A DNA stretch of 9,685 bases from Rubrivivax sp. (GTDB lineage Bacteria; Pseudomonadota; Gammaproteobacteria; Burkholderiales; Burkholderiaceae_C). The notes beneath the pieces are model-generated. The model was not told the origin of the DNA. It saw nothing but the letters and a program-made list of their open reading frames with translations, and made no database searches. Positions 1 through 8,042 of this stretch are shown here, piece by piece; the stretch's first letter is position 1, and every line of letters begins with the position of its first letter. Position numbers and translations under genes: made by a program. The DNA lies in contig JADZCL010000081.1 in the NCBI GenBank assembly GCA_020851615.1, forward strand, positions 1 to 9,685. The letters run 5' to 3'.

Positions 1-1
1 C

Positions 2-334
2 GACTCGCTCAGCTTCAAGCTCGCAGGCTACTTCCACTCGGATCTCCCGGCACGGCAAGTGATCGCCGGCATCCCGGGCGTCGATGTCGACTTCGGGTCG
101 CCGACGATTCTCGGTTCGGCCTCGGGTCCGGGGTTCTCGCTGTTCTCGGTTACGAACAACGCAGGGGGTTCGTCGGCCTACATCCAGTGGGGCGTGAACT
201 GGAACATCGGCATTGACGACATCCAGTTCAACCTGATCGCCGACCCCGGCAACAGCGTGCCCGAGCCCGGCACGCTTGCACTGGCCGGCCTGGCGTCGCT
301 GCTGGCGCTGTCGCGCCGGCGTCGCCGCGGCTGA
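2..334 (+). CDS. PEP-CTERM sorting domain protein, 3' part only
   Basis: The reading frame is open from the left edge of the window and ends at a TGA at 332-334, so about 110 C-terminal residues are visible and the start lies outside. The last 25 residues form a textbook PEP-CTERM signal: a Val-Pro-Glu-Pro motif (VPEPGTLALAGLAS), a short hydrophobic helix, then a run of five arginines and a glycine. Proteins with this tail are known to be exported and then processed at the motif by an exosortase in bacteria that make extracellular polysaccharide. The region before it is rich in Gly, Ser, Asn and aromatic residues (for example SVTNNAGGSSAYIQWGVNWN) and looks like an extracellular beta-sandwich; a segment just ahead of the tail (IDDIQFNLIAD) is typical of this class. 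The specific function cannot be told. An internal GTG at 59 is unlikely to be the start because the upstream codons are equally protein-like. Confidence 0.9.
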   Translation, partial: DSLSFKLAGYFHSDLPARQVIAGIPGVDVDFGSPTILGSASGPGFSLFSVTNNAGGSSAYIQWGVNWNIGIDDIQFNLIADPGNSVPEPGTLALAGLASLLALSRRRRRG

Positions 335-358
335 AGCCCGCTTCAAGTCGGCCCTCCA

Positions 359-394
359 GACCGCTCGGCACTGCCTCGTGGTGGTGCCGCGGTC
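359..394. terminator. Possible hairpin between convergent genes
   Basis: In the 149-base gap between the convergent PEP-CTERM gene and the hydrolase, GACCG (359-363) and CGGCAC (366-371) can pair with GTGCCG (384-389) and CGGTC (390-394), giving an 11-bp stem with a 2-nt bulge and a 12-nt loop. A second short stem, GTCGG/CCGAC with a 3-nt loop, overlaps its right arm at 392-404. There is no T-run on either side, so it is not a canonical intrinsic terminator. Its position between two gene ends is the main argument for a terminator role. Confidence 0.3.
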
Positions 395-483
395 GGTCAC
401 CGACGCCAGCCCGCCACCGTCCCGGCCTGAGGCAGGTTGCCGTGGCCCTTGCCCCTGTGCGCACGCCGCCTTGCGCGCGGCAG

Positions 484-1977
484 TCACGATCGACCCGGAG
501 CCGACGCTGCCGCGTCGGGCGCGGGGGCGCCCGGGTCGAGCAGGCTGGCCTCGAGCTCGCGGTCGGCGTGCCAGTTGCCCTGGAATAGGGCATCGCGGAT
601 CCGGCACACCGAGGCCACCAGGCGCGAGCGCCCCAATGCCTGCAGTGCAAAAGCCTGTGCCTGCAGGCGGCAGCCGGCGAGGTCGAGCCGGCTGGCATCG
701 CTGCGGATGGCGATGCGGCCTTCAAAGTCGCAGGCGGTGGCCACGAGTTCCGAATTGGTGATCGCCAGCGCAACGTCGGCACTGCGCACCTGCACCCCGG
801 TCATCTGCACGATCGAATCGCGCACCTCGATGCGCTCGGCGATCAAGTCCACCATCTGCAGTGCCGTGCAGCGCTCGATGCGCACGGCCCGGTAGCGGCC
901 GCCCAGGCGGCGGTCGACCTCGCCGGTACAGACGAGATCCTGCAGCGGGCCGTCGGCAGGCGGTACGGGCGATGGACGAAGCGGTGGCTGTTGCAGCACG
1001 CTCTGCAGCAGGCGCAGGAACTCGTTCGGCGCCTGGCTCATCGGTGTGTGGCCCAGGCCACGCAGCACGTGCAACTGGGCCCTCTGCAACCGGCGCGCCA
1101 GCAGCTCGCCGGTGCGCAGCGGGGCCACGGTGTCGAGCTCACCCCAGATGAGCTGGGCCGGCTGCGCCAGCGTGTAGACGATGTCGGTGAAGTCCTCATC
1201 CATCAGCGCCAGTGCGGCATTGACGTTGCTGCGGTCGCGCAGCAGCAACGGCCAGAGCCACTCGTTGTCGCGCAACACGGCGGTCAGGTCGGGCAGGCCG
1301 AAGACGCGCTCGACGAGGATGTGGCCAAGGTCGCGCAGCCGCGCCGTCGGCTCCTTCAGCACCTCGGGCCAGCCTTCGGAGGGCAACTGGCCGATCGTCA
1401 CATGCTTGCCGAATGCGGTGCGATGCAGGATGCCGGCCACGTCGACCAGCACCAGGCGCGCCACCCGCGCGGGGAAGTCCGCCGCCAGACGCAGGGCCAC
1501 CGCACCGCCCAGGGAATGACCGACCACCACGGCCGGCGGCCCGGCAAGCTGTGCCAACAGCCGCTCGAGCACGCGCGCGAACTGGGTCGGCGAGAGCTTG
1601 GCCTGCGGCGCACTCGAATAGCCGAAACCCGGCAGGTCGACCGCAACCACACGCCACTGGCGCGCCAGCGGTGCGATCACGGGCATCCAATCGGTGAAGC
1701 CGTTCTGCCCCAGGCCGTGCACCAGCAAGAGCGGTGGCGCGCTGCGCGCACCCGCTTGCACGACGAGCATCTGACCGCCCAGCACCGGCTCGGGCGCCAG
1801 GCCGACATCCCAGGCCGCGGGCAGGCGCGCCTGCAGTGCCGCCACCGTCTGCAGGCGTTCGCGGCACAGCGCGCACGCGGGCGACGATGCCGCAGGAGCA
1901 GTCTGGGCCCACAGTGCGGACACCCCGCCGCTGGCCCATGCCGCGGCCAGCAGTTGCCGGCGCCTGGCGTCCAGCAT
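484..1977 (-). CDS. Exported alpha/beta-hydrolase with C-terminal beta-helix-like domain
   Basis: The protein has 497 residues, against roughly 260-330 for a plain alpha/beta-hydrolase. The N-terminus has a twin-arginine-like signal (ARRRQLLAAA) followed by a hydrophobic Ala-rich stretch, so export by Tat is likely but no ideal cleavage site stands out. Residues about 65-330 are the hydrolase: HGLGQNG near 87 forms the oxyanion region, GHSLGG carries nucleophile Ser155, GELDTVAP gives Asp282, and GLGHTPM gives His310, so the triad is complete. After a Pro-rich linker (330-343) comes a domain of about 115 residues with repeated short beta segments starting at Ser388, Ser409, Ser429 and Ser451 (20-22 residue period), which suggests a small right-handed beta-helix. 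The tail is Ala/Pro-rich. Substrate is unknown; an ester is the generic guess. It starts 5 nt after the oxidoreductase stop with no clear ribosome binding site, so it is probably translated by coupling. Confidence 0.85.
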   Translation of the reverse strand: MLDARRRQLLAAAWASGGVSALWAQTAPAASSPACALCRERLQTVAALQARLPAAWDVGLAPEPVLGGQMLVVQAGARSAPPLLLVHGLGQNGFTDWMPVIAPLARQWRVVAVDLPGFGYSSAPQAKLSPTQFARVLERLLAQLAGPPAVVVGHSLGGAVALRLAADFPARVARLVLVDVAGILHRTAFGKHVTIGQLPSEGWPEVLKEPTARLRDLGHILVERVFGLPDLTAVLRDNEWLWPLLLRDRSNVNAALALMDEDFTDIVYTLAQPAQLIWGELDTVAPLRTGELLARRLQRAQLHVLRGLGHTPMSQAPNEFLRLLQSVLQQPPLRPSPVPPADGPLQDLVCTGEVDRRLGGRYRAVRIERCTALQMVDLIAERIEVRDSIVQMTGVQVRSADVALAITNSELVATACDFEGRIAIRSDASRLDLAGCRLQAQAFALQALGRSRLVASVCRIRDALFQGNWHADRELEASLLDPGAPAPDAAASAPGRS

Positions 1978-1982
1978 CGCGG

Positions 1983-2966
1983 TCAGGGCAGCAGGATGGT
2001 CGAGCCGGTCGTGCGCCGGGCCTCGAGCTCACGGTGCGCAAGTGCCACGTCGGCCAGGGCAAAGCGCTGGTCGATGCGGATCTTCACCTGCCCCGACAGC
2101 ACGACGGCGAACAGGTCTTCGGCCATCGCCTGCACCGATTGGCGCGAGGCCAGGTGCGTGAAGAGCGTTGCGCGCGTGAGGTACAGCGAGCCCTTGGCGC
2201 CGAGGATGCCCGGCGCAAACGGCGGCACGGGCCCCGACGCATTGCCAAAGCTCGCCAGCAGGCCCAGCGGGCGCAGGCAGTCCAGACTGCCGTCGAAGGT
2301 GTCCTTGCCGACGCCGTCGTAGACGACCTTGACGCCGCGCCCACCGGTGATGGCCTTCACGCGCGCCACGAAGTCCTCGCGGCGATAGTCGATGGCATGC
2401 GCCGCGCCGTGCTCGAGTGCAAGCTGGCACTTGGCGGCACTGCCCGCGGTGGCGATCAGCTGCAGACCCAGCGCACGCGCCCACTGGCAGGCAATGAGGC
2501 CCACGCCGCCAGCCGCCGCGTGCCACAGCACGTGGTCACCCGGCTGCAGGCCCTCGGCGGGCAGCGTCTTCTTCAGCAGGTACTGCGCGGTCAGGCCCTT
2601 GAGCATCATGGCCGCCGCGGGTTCGAAGTCGATGCCCTCGGGCAGGCGGACGACCGCCGTGGCGGGCATGACGCGCACTTCGCTGTAGGCGCCCGGGGGC
2701 TGGCTGGCGTAGGCCGCGCGGTCACCGGGCGCCAGGTGCGTGACGCCCTCGCCCACCGCCTCGACGATGCCCGCGGCCTCCATGCCCAGCGTGAGCGGCA
2801 GCGCATTCGCGTAGAGGCCGGTGCGCTGGTAGATGTCGATGTAGTTCAGGCCGCAGGCCCGGTGCCGGATGCGGATCTGCCCCGGCCCCGGCTCGCCAAC
2901 GGGCAGGTCGACCCACTGCATCACCTCGGGGCCCCCGAAGGCCTGGATCTGGATTGCGTGCGGCAT
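1983..2966 (-). CDS. Quinone oxidoreductase, zinc-free MDR family
   Basis: This is a 327-residue member of the medium-chain dehydrogenase/reductase superfamily, the usual length for NADPH:quinone reductases of the Qor type. The N-terminal GroES-like part has the family stretch NYIDIYQRTGLY (residues 41-52) and GMEAAGIVEAVGEGV (61-75). The Rossmann half has the nucleotide-binding glycine motif AAAGGVG (150-156) and a later DGVGKDTF (217-224). The cysteine cluster that holds structural zinc in alcohol dehydrogenases is absent, as expected for Qor. Expected activity is one-electron reduction of quinones with NADPH in the cytoplasm; the true substrate is not shown. The start at 2966 was chosen over an in-frame ATG 64 codons upstream because a perfect AGGAGG lies 6 nt before it and family similarity begins at MPHAIQIQAFGGPEVM. 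It is divergent from the DUF2007 gene and leads a two-gene unit with the hydrolase. Confidence 0.93.
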   Translation of the reverse strand: MPHAIQIQAFGGPEVMQWVDLPVGEPGPGQIRIRHRACGLNYIDIYQRTGLYANALPLTLGMEAAGIVEAVGEGVTHLAPGDRAAYASQPPGAYSEVRVMPATAVVRLPEGIDFEPAAAMMLKGLTAQYLLKKTLPAEGLQPGDHVLWHAAAGGVGLIACQWARALGLQLIATAGSAAKCQLALEHGAAHAIDYRREDFVARVKAITGGRGVKVVYDGVGKDTFDGSLDCLRPLGLLASFGNASGPVPPFAPGILGAKGSLYLTRATLFTHLASRQSVQAMAEDLFAVVLSGQVKIRIDQRFALADVALAHRELEARRTTGSTILLP

Positions 2967-3084
2967 GCCGCTCCTCCTGTGCACGAACGGAGCCTGCAAG
3001 GTTAAGCCATGCCGGCAGCAAGGCAGTCCACGCCGCGTGGCAACATCGTCGCCAGCGAGGGCCGGGCCCATCGCGCAAAGACCG
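2967..3084. promoter_or_regulatory. Divergent intergenic region with a short dyad
   Basis: These 118 bases separate the divergent oxidoreductase and DUF2007 genes and must hold promoters for both directions. A perfect dyad, CCACG-CCG-CGTGG, lies at 3028-3040 near the middle. A weak TTAACC-like -10 element can be read on the minus strand around 3000-3007, but no convincing -35 accompanies it. The dyad could be an operator; the half-sites are short and in GC-rich DNA such a match can occur by chance. Confidence 0.35.
2971..2978 (-). promoter_or_regulatory. Strong ribosome binding site of the quinone oxidoreductase
   Basis: The minus strand reads AGGAGGAG here, with the AGGAGG core ending 6 nt before the ATG at 2966. 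It decides the start: the longer in-frame alternative at 3158 would make the first 64 residues non-homologous, Arg/Ala/Cys-rich filler. Confidence 0.85.
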
Positions 3085-3405
3085 ATGAAACGCGTGCTGC
3101 AAGCCCCCAACCTCGCCCTGGCCACGCTGTGGGCCGACCAGCTCGGCGCAGCCGGCATAAACGCCAGCGTGCAGCGCGCCTACGCCAGCAGCATCGCCGG
3201 CGAGCTCCCACCCGACCAGTGCCTGCCCGAGGTCTGGGTGCACGACGACGCGCAGCACGCCACGGCATGCCGCCTCCTCGACGAATGGCAACATCTGCCG
3301 CACCGGCACTGGGCCTGCCGCACGTGCCACGAGATCGTCGAGGGCCCCTTCGAGCAATGCTGGAACTGCGGTGCGCCTCGGCCCGAGACAACGGGCCACG
3401 CATGA
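3085..3405 (+). CDS. DUF2007 domain protein with C-terminal zinc ribbon
   Basis: The 106-residue protein opens with MKRVLQAPNLALATLWADQL, the usual start of DUF2007 (putative signal-transducing protein) domains, which cover about residues 1-66 here and include the typical acidic/hydrophobic strand PEVWVHDD. It ends with a zinc ribbon: Cys78-x2-Cys81 and Cys92-x2-Cys95 within HWACRTCHEI and EQCWNCGAP. The domain is small, cytoplasmic and of unproven function; a ligand-sensing or binding role has been suggested for the fold. The start fits family alignments; a GTG 16 codons upstream is possible but less likely. Ribosome binding is weak (AAAG close to the ATG). Its TGA overlaps the ATG of the downstream transporter by 4 bases (ATGA), so the two are translationally coupled and likely act in related conditions. 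Confidence 0.85.
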   Translation: MKRVLQAPNLALATLWADQLGAAGINASVQRAYASSIAGELPPDQCLPEVWVHDDAQHATACRLLDEWQHLPHRHWACRTCHEIVEGPFEQCWNCGAPRPETTGHA

Positions 3406-4316
3406 CGCTCACGCCACGCATTGCGGCGCTGCTGACGCTGCCGCCCTTCATGTGGGCCTGCAACGCATTGCTGGGGCGCGTGCTGGCGCCCCTGGTTTCA
3501 CCCATGCTGCTGAATGCGCTGCGCTGGCTGCTGGCCCTGGCGCTGCTGCTGCCGCTGGGCATTGGCGCAGTGGCGACCCCCGCGCGGCGCGCCCAGATCC
3601 GCCAGCGCTGGCGGGCGCTGGCGCTGCTCGGGCTGCTCGGTGTGGGGGCGTACAACTCGCTGCAGTACCTGGCACTGCAGACCAGCACACCGATCAACGT
3701 GACGCTGATCGCCTCCAGCACGCCGGTGTGGATGCTGCTGATCGGCGCACTGTTCTTCGGCGAGCGCGTGCGGCCCGGGCAGGCGATCGGCGCGCTGCTG
3801 TCGATGACCGGCGTGGTGATCGTGTTGGTGCGCGGCGAGATCGGCAGCCTGTCCACGCTGCGCCCCGTGCCTGGAGACCTGTGGATGCTGCTGGCGGCGA
3901 TCGGCTGGGCGGTCTACAGCTGGCTGCTGGCACGACCCTCGGCATCACTCTCCGGCGCCAACCGCCCCGACTGGAACTGGGCGGAGTTCCTGCTTGCACA
4001 GACGCTCTTTGGCGTCGTCTTCGCAAGCCTGGCCGCCGGCGCCGAACACGCCGTGGGCGCGCCGTGGCCGCAGTTCGACATGAAGGTGCTGGCCGCGCTC
4101 GTCTTCATCGCCGTCGGCCCTGCCGTGCTCGCCTACCGGGCCTGGGGCCTGGGCGTGCTGGCGGCAGGCCCCAACGTGGCGGGCTTCTTCAACAACCTGA
4201 CACCGCTCTTTGCCGCCCTGCTCTCGGCGCTCTGGCTCGGGCAGACTCCACAGCCCCATCACGGCCTGGCGTTCGTGCTGATCGCAGCCGGAATCGTGGC
4301 CTCCAGCCGTCCCTGA
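3402..4316 (+). CDS. EamA/DMT-family membrane transporter
   Basis: This 304-residue protein is almost entirely hydrophobic and has the two-repeat layout of drug/metabolite transporter (EamA) proteins, with about ten membrane helices. The first repeat spans roughly residues 8-143 and ends with the conserved STPVWMLLIGALFFGERV followed by a helix of the GALLSMTGVVIVL type. The second spans roughly 157-301 with the parallel segment NLTPLFAALLSALWLG (265-280) and a final helix. Family members export or import small metabolites and amino-acid-like compounds through the inner membrane; the substrate cannot be inferred. The start ATG sits inside the stop of the DUF2007 gene (ATGA), and only a weak ribosome site precedes it, in keeping with coupling. 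Its 3' end is 21 bases from the convergent AAA ATPase gene. Confidence 0.92.
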   Translation: MTLTPRIAALLTLPPFMWACNALLGRVLAPLVSPMLLNALRWLLALALLLPLGIGAVATPARRAQIRQRWRALALLGLLGVGAYNSLQYLALQTSTPINVTLIASSTPVWMLLIGALFFGERVRPGQAIGALLSMTGVVIVLVRGEIGSLSTLRPVPGDLWMLLAAIGWAVYSWLLARPSASLSGANRPDWNWAEFLLAQTLFGVVFASLAAGAEHAVGAPWPQFDMKVLAALVFIAVGPAVLAYRAWGLGVLAAGPNVAGFFNNLTPLFAALLSALWLGQTPQPHHGLAFVLIAAGIVASSRP

Positions 4317-4328
4317 GCCCGCGCAGCG

Positions 4329-4346
4329 TCAGGCGCGTCAGGCGCG
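4329..4346. repeat. Tandem 9-bp repeat at the convergent gene junction
   Basis: TCAGGCGCG occurs twice head to tail (4329-4337 and 4338-4346). Each copy carries TCA, which is TGA on the minus strand, so the AAA ATPase gene ends with its stop in one copy and has a second in-frame TGA 9 bases on. A 6-bp inverted repeat (GCAGCG at 4323-4328 and CGCTGC at 4345-4350) surrounds most of it and could form a weak hairpin between the two gene ends. Confidence 0.5.
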
Positions 4347-5561
4347 CTGCAGCGTCGGGCCTTCGCTCATCACGATGGCGCCAAAGCGGCGCAGCAACTC
4401 GGCCTGGGCCTGCGCGGCCGACCACCCCTGCGCCACATGCTCGGTGGCGAACACCCGTGCTGCCGCATCGTCGGCATGGAACTTCAGGAACAGGCGGCGC
4501 AACTGGTCCTCGTCGCACAGGCCCAGTTCCACGCGCGCATCGATGCGGCCGGCACGGATCAGCGCCGGGTCGAGCTGCTCGGCGTGATTGGTCGTCATGA
4601 AGAGCACGTTGCCCTCCTGCGTGGCCACGCCGTCGAGCGCGTTGAGAAAACCCGAGAACGACAGCCGCACCTGAGCATGCGCCGTCTCGCGCTGGCGGAA
4701 GAAGGCGTCGACGTCCTCGATCAACAGCAGCGAGCGAGGCGGGACGCCAGCCAAGAGGGCGTGGATCTTCTCGTCACCGACCACCGGCGAGGCCAGGCTC
4801 AACGTGCACACGTTGAGCCGCAGCTCCGACGCCAGCGCCGTGACCAGCGATGTCTTGCCGGTACCGGGCGGACCGTGCAGCAAGTAGCCGCGCCGCCACG
4901 GAATGCCAAGCTCGGCGTAGCGTTCGCGTGCGGCGTAGAAGCACTGCAGATCCGCCAGCAAGGCCTCGGCCTGGCCGGCCCTGAGCACCACCGAGGCCAG
5001 CGGTCGGCGCGAGCCCAGTCGCGCCCGCATCCAGTCGCCGCCGTGGAACGGGTTGGGCACATAGACGGAGAGCGTCTCGCTCTCGCGGGTCACGCGCGCA
5101 TCGATCGCGCGCTGCAGGAATTCGCCCAGCCAGCGCCCCGAGCGTCCGGCGTGCGAGAGGCTGACGCGCTCGAACACGCTCTGGCCGACCTGCAGGTCGC
5201 GCCGCATCCACACCAGGCGCCCTTCGAGCCACAGGATGTGCAGCCCCTCGCCCGGCGAGAGAAAGGCACGCGGCGCCTGGCCGGCACGCAAGTCCTCGGC
5301 CAGGCTCTGGTAGGCCGTGCCCTGGCGCACGCTGCGCGCAGTGAACTGGTTGACCTGCCGCAGCGCGGGGTGGGCGTCCATGTACTCCACCAGCGCCGCG
5401 AACAGGAACTCGTCGCGCGAGTCGACGGTGAGTGTGGAGATGACGAAGCGCTTGAGCCACGACACCAGCAAGCCCGGCACATCACGCAGCCAGAAGGCCA
5501 GCGCACCAGCCGCAGCCAGCAGCGCGGCCTGCGCCGCCGGTGATTGCAGCAAGGCATCCAT
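4338..5561 (-). CDS. BCS1-like AAA ATPase with N-terminal membrane anchor
   Basis: The protein has 407 residues. A hydrophobic segment at about 9-25 (AAQAALLAAAGALAFWL) is a likely membrane helix, followed by a BCS1_N-like region to about 195 that includes the conserved RDEF and NPFHGGDW stretches. The AAA domain follows: Walker A GPPGTGKT (230-237), Walker B LLLIEDVDAF (278-287), the BCS1 signature FSGFLNALDGVATQEGNVLF (302-321), sensor TTNH with Asn325, and the arginine-finger segment LIRAGRID (334-341). In mitochondria BCS1 moves the folded Rieske iron-sulfur protein across the inner membrane; whether bacterial relatives do this is not settled. ATPase activity is well supported by the motifs; the client is unknown. 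It lies 44 nt downstream of the SDR on the same strand, with no clear ribosome binding site, so co-transcription is possible. Confidence 0.9.
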   Translation of the reverse strand: MDALLQSPAAQAALLAAAGALAFWLRDVPGLLVSWLKRFVISTLTVDSRDEFLFAALVEYMDAHPALRQVNQFTARSVRQGTAYQSLAEDLRAGQAPRAFLSPGEGLHILWLEGRLVWMRRDLQVGQSVFERVSLSHAGRSGRWLGEFLQRAIDARVTRESETLSVYVPNPFHGGDWMRARLGSRRPLASVVLRAGQAEALLADLQCFYAARERYAELGIPWRRGYLLHGPPGTGKTSLVTALASELRLNVCTLSLASPVVGDEKIHALLAGVPPRSLLLIEDVDAFFRQRETAHAQVRLSFSGFLNALDGVATQEGNVLFMTTNHAEQLDPALIRAGRIDARVELGLCDEDQLRRLFLKFHADDAAARVFATEHVAQGWSAAQAQAELLRRFGAIVMSEGPTLQRA

Positions 5562-5605
5562 CGCCGGTACAGGCTAGCCGTCTGCCAGCACGGATCGCGG
5601 GCCGG

Positions 5606-6394
5606 TCAGAAGGTGCCGGGGAATGCGCCGCCGTCGAGCAGGACGTTCTGCCCGGTGAGGTAGCTTGCCTGCGCGCTGCAGATGAACGCACACATCGCGC
5701 CGAATTCCTCGGGCGTGCCCAGGCGGGCCGCGGGCACGTTGGCCAGGCGCGCGGTGATCAGCTCCTGCTCGCTCTTGCCGGCCTTCTGGGCCTGCGCCCG
5801 CGTGGTGGTGCGGATGCGGTCGGTGTCGAAGACACCCGGCAGCAGGTTGTTGATCGTCACGTTGCGCGCCGCCAGGCGGCGCTGCCGCGCCACGCCGGCA
5901 ACGAAGCCGGTAAGGCCACTGCGCGCGCCGTTGGAGAGCCCGAGCACGTCGATCGGCGCCTTGACCGCGCCGCTCGTGATGTTGACGATGCGCCCGAACC
6001 CCCGCTCGGCCATGGCGTCGACCGTGGCCTTGATGAGCTCGATGGGCGTCAGCATGTTGGCCTCGAGCGCCTTCGACCAGTCGGCCTGCGACCAGTCGCG
6101 GAAGTCGCCCGGCGGGGGGCCGCCGGCGTTGTTGACGAGGATGTCGACCTGCGGACAAGCGGCCAGCGCCGCAGCGCGGCCCGCGGCCGTGGCGATGTCG
6201 CCTGCGGCCGTGCGCACCTGCACCGACGGTGCAAGCGCCCGCAATTCCGCCGCGGTGGCCTCGAGCGCCTCGCTCCCGCGCGCGGTGATGACGACGTTCA
6301 CGCCTTCGGCCACCAGCGCCTTCGCACAGCCCTTGCCCAGGCCCTTGCTGGCCGCGCAGACGAGCGCCCAGCGCCCTTGCAGTCCGAGATCCAC
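5606..6394 (-). CDS. Short-chain dehydrogenase/reductase with non-standard active site
   Basis: This is a 262-residue SDR, normal length for the classical type. The cofactor motif is ASKGLGKG (15-22), followed by the NNAGG segment (88-92) and the catalytic-region serine in NITSGAV (Ser141). Thirteen residues later, where classical SDRs have Tyr-x3-Lys, the protein has Ser154-x3-Arg158 (LSNGARSGLTG), so both key residues are replaced; related divergent SDRs with LSN-x-x-R in this place exist in many bacteria, usually annotated as 3-oxoacyl-ACP reductase. The C-terminus has the usual GTPEEFGAM and TGQNVLLDGGAF segments. The start is GTG, chosen because AGGAGG lies 9 nt upstream and similarity begins at once. 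It starts 15 nt after the gamma-glutamyltransferase stop, so the two are one transcript. Substrate unknown; activity may differ from a typical NAD(P)-dependent reductase. Confidence 0.9.
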   Translation of the reverse strand: MDLGLQGRWALVCAASKGLGKGCAKALVAEGVNVVITARGSEALEATAAELRALAPSVQVRTAAGDIATAAGRAAALAACPQVDILVNNAGGPPPGDFRDWSQADWSKALEANMLTPIELIKATVDAMAERGFGRIVNITSGAVKAPIDVLGLSNGARSGLTGFVAGVARQRRLAARNVTINNLLPGVFDTDRIRTTTRAQAQKAGKSEQELITARLANVPAARLGTPEEFGAMCAFICSAQASYLTGQNVLLDGGAFPGTF

Positions 6395-6403
6395 CTTGAT
6401 CGC

Positions 6404-6409
6404 CCTCCT
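6404..6409 (-). promoter_or_regulatory. Ribosome binding site for the GTG-started SDR
   Basis: On the minus strand this reads AGGAGG, directly after the TAG stop of the gamma-glutamyltransferase and 9 nt before the GTG at 6394. It supports the non-ATG start and reinitiation or coupling between the two genes. Confidence 0.75.
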
Positions 6410-8029
<1,620 letters not shown>

Positions 8030-8042
8030 CGTGAAGCCCCAG

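Noticed and set aside
1858..1884. Lipoprotein signal in the hydrolase around its Cys35/Cys38
   Set aside because: The residues before the cysteines (SPA-C and CAL-C) do not fit a lipobox; a Tat-type signal with cleavage is more likely.
991..3005. Two long + strand open frames (991-2322 and 1734-3005) over the hydrolase and oxidoreductase
   Set aside because: Both are antisense to well-supported genes, low in complexity and show no recognisable motif.
2967..3158. A 64-residue N-terminal extension of the quinone oxidoreductase
   Set aside because: The extension has no family similarity, would run across the start of the divergent DUF2007 gene, and a perfect ribosome site marks the ATG at 2966.
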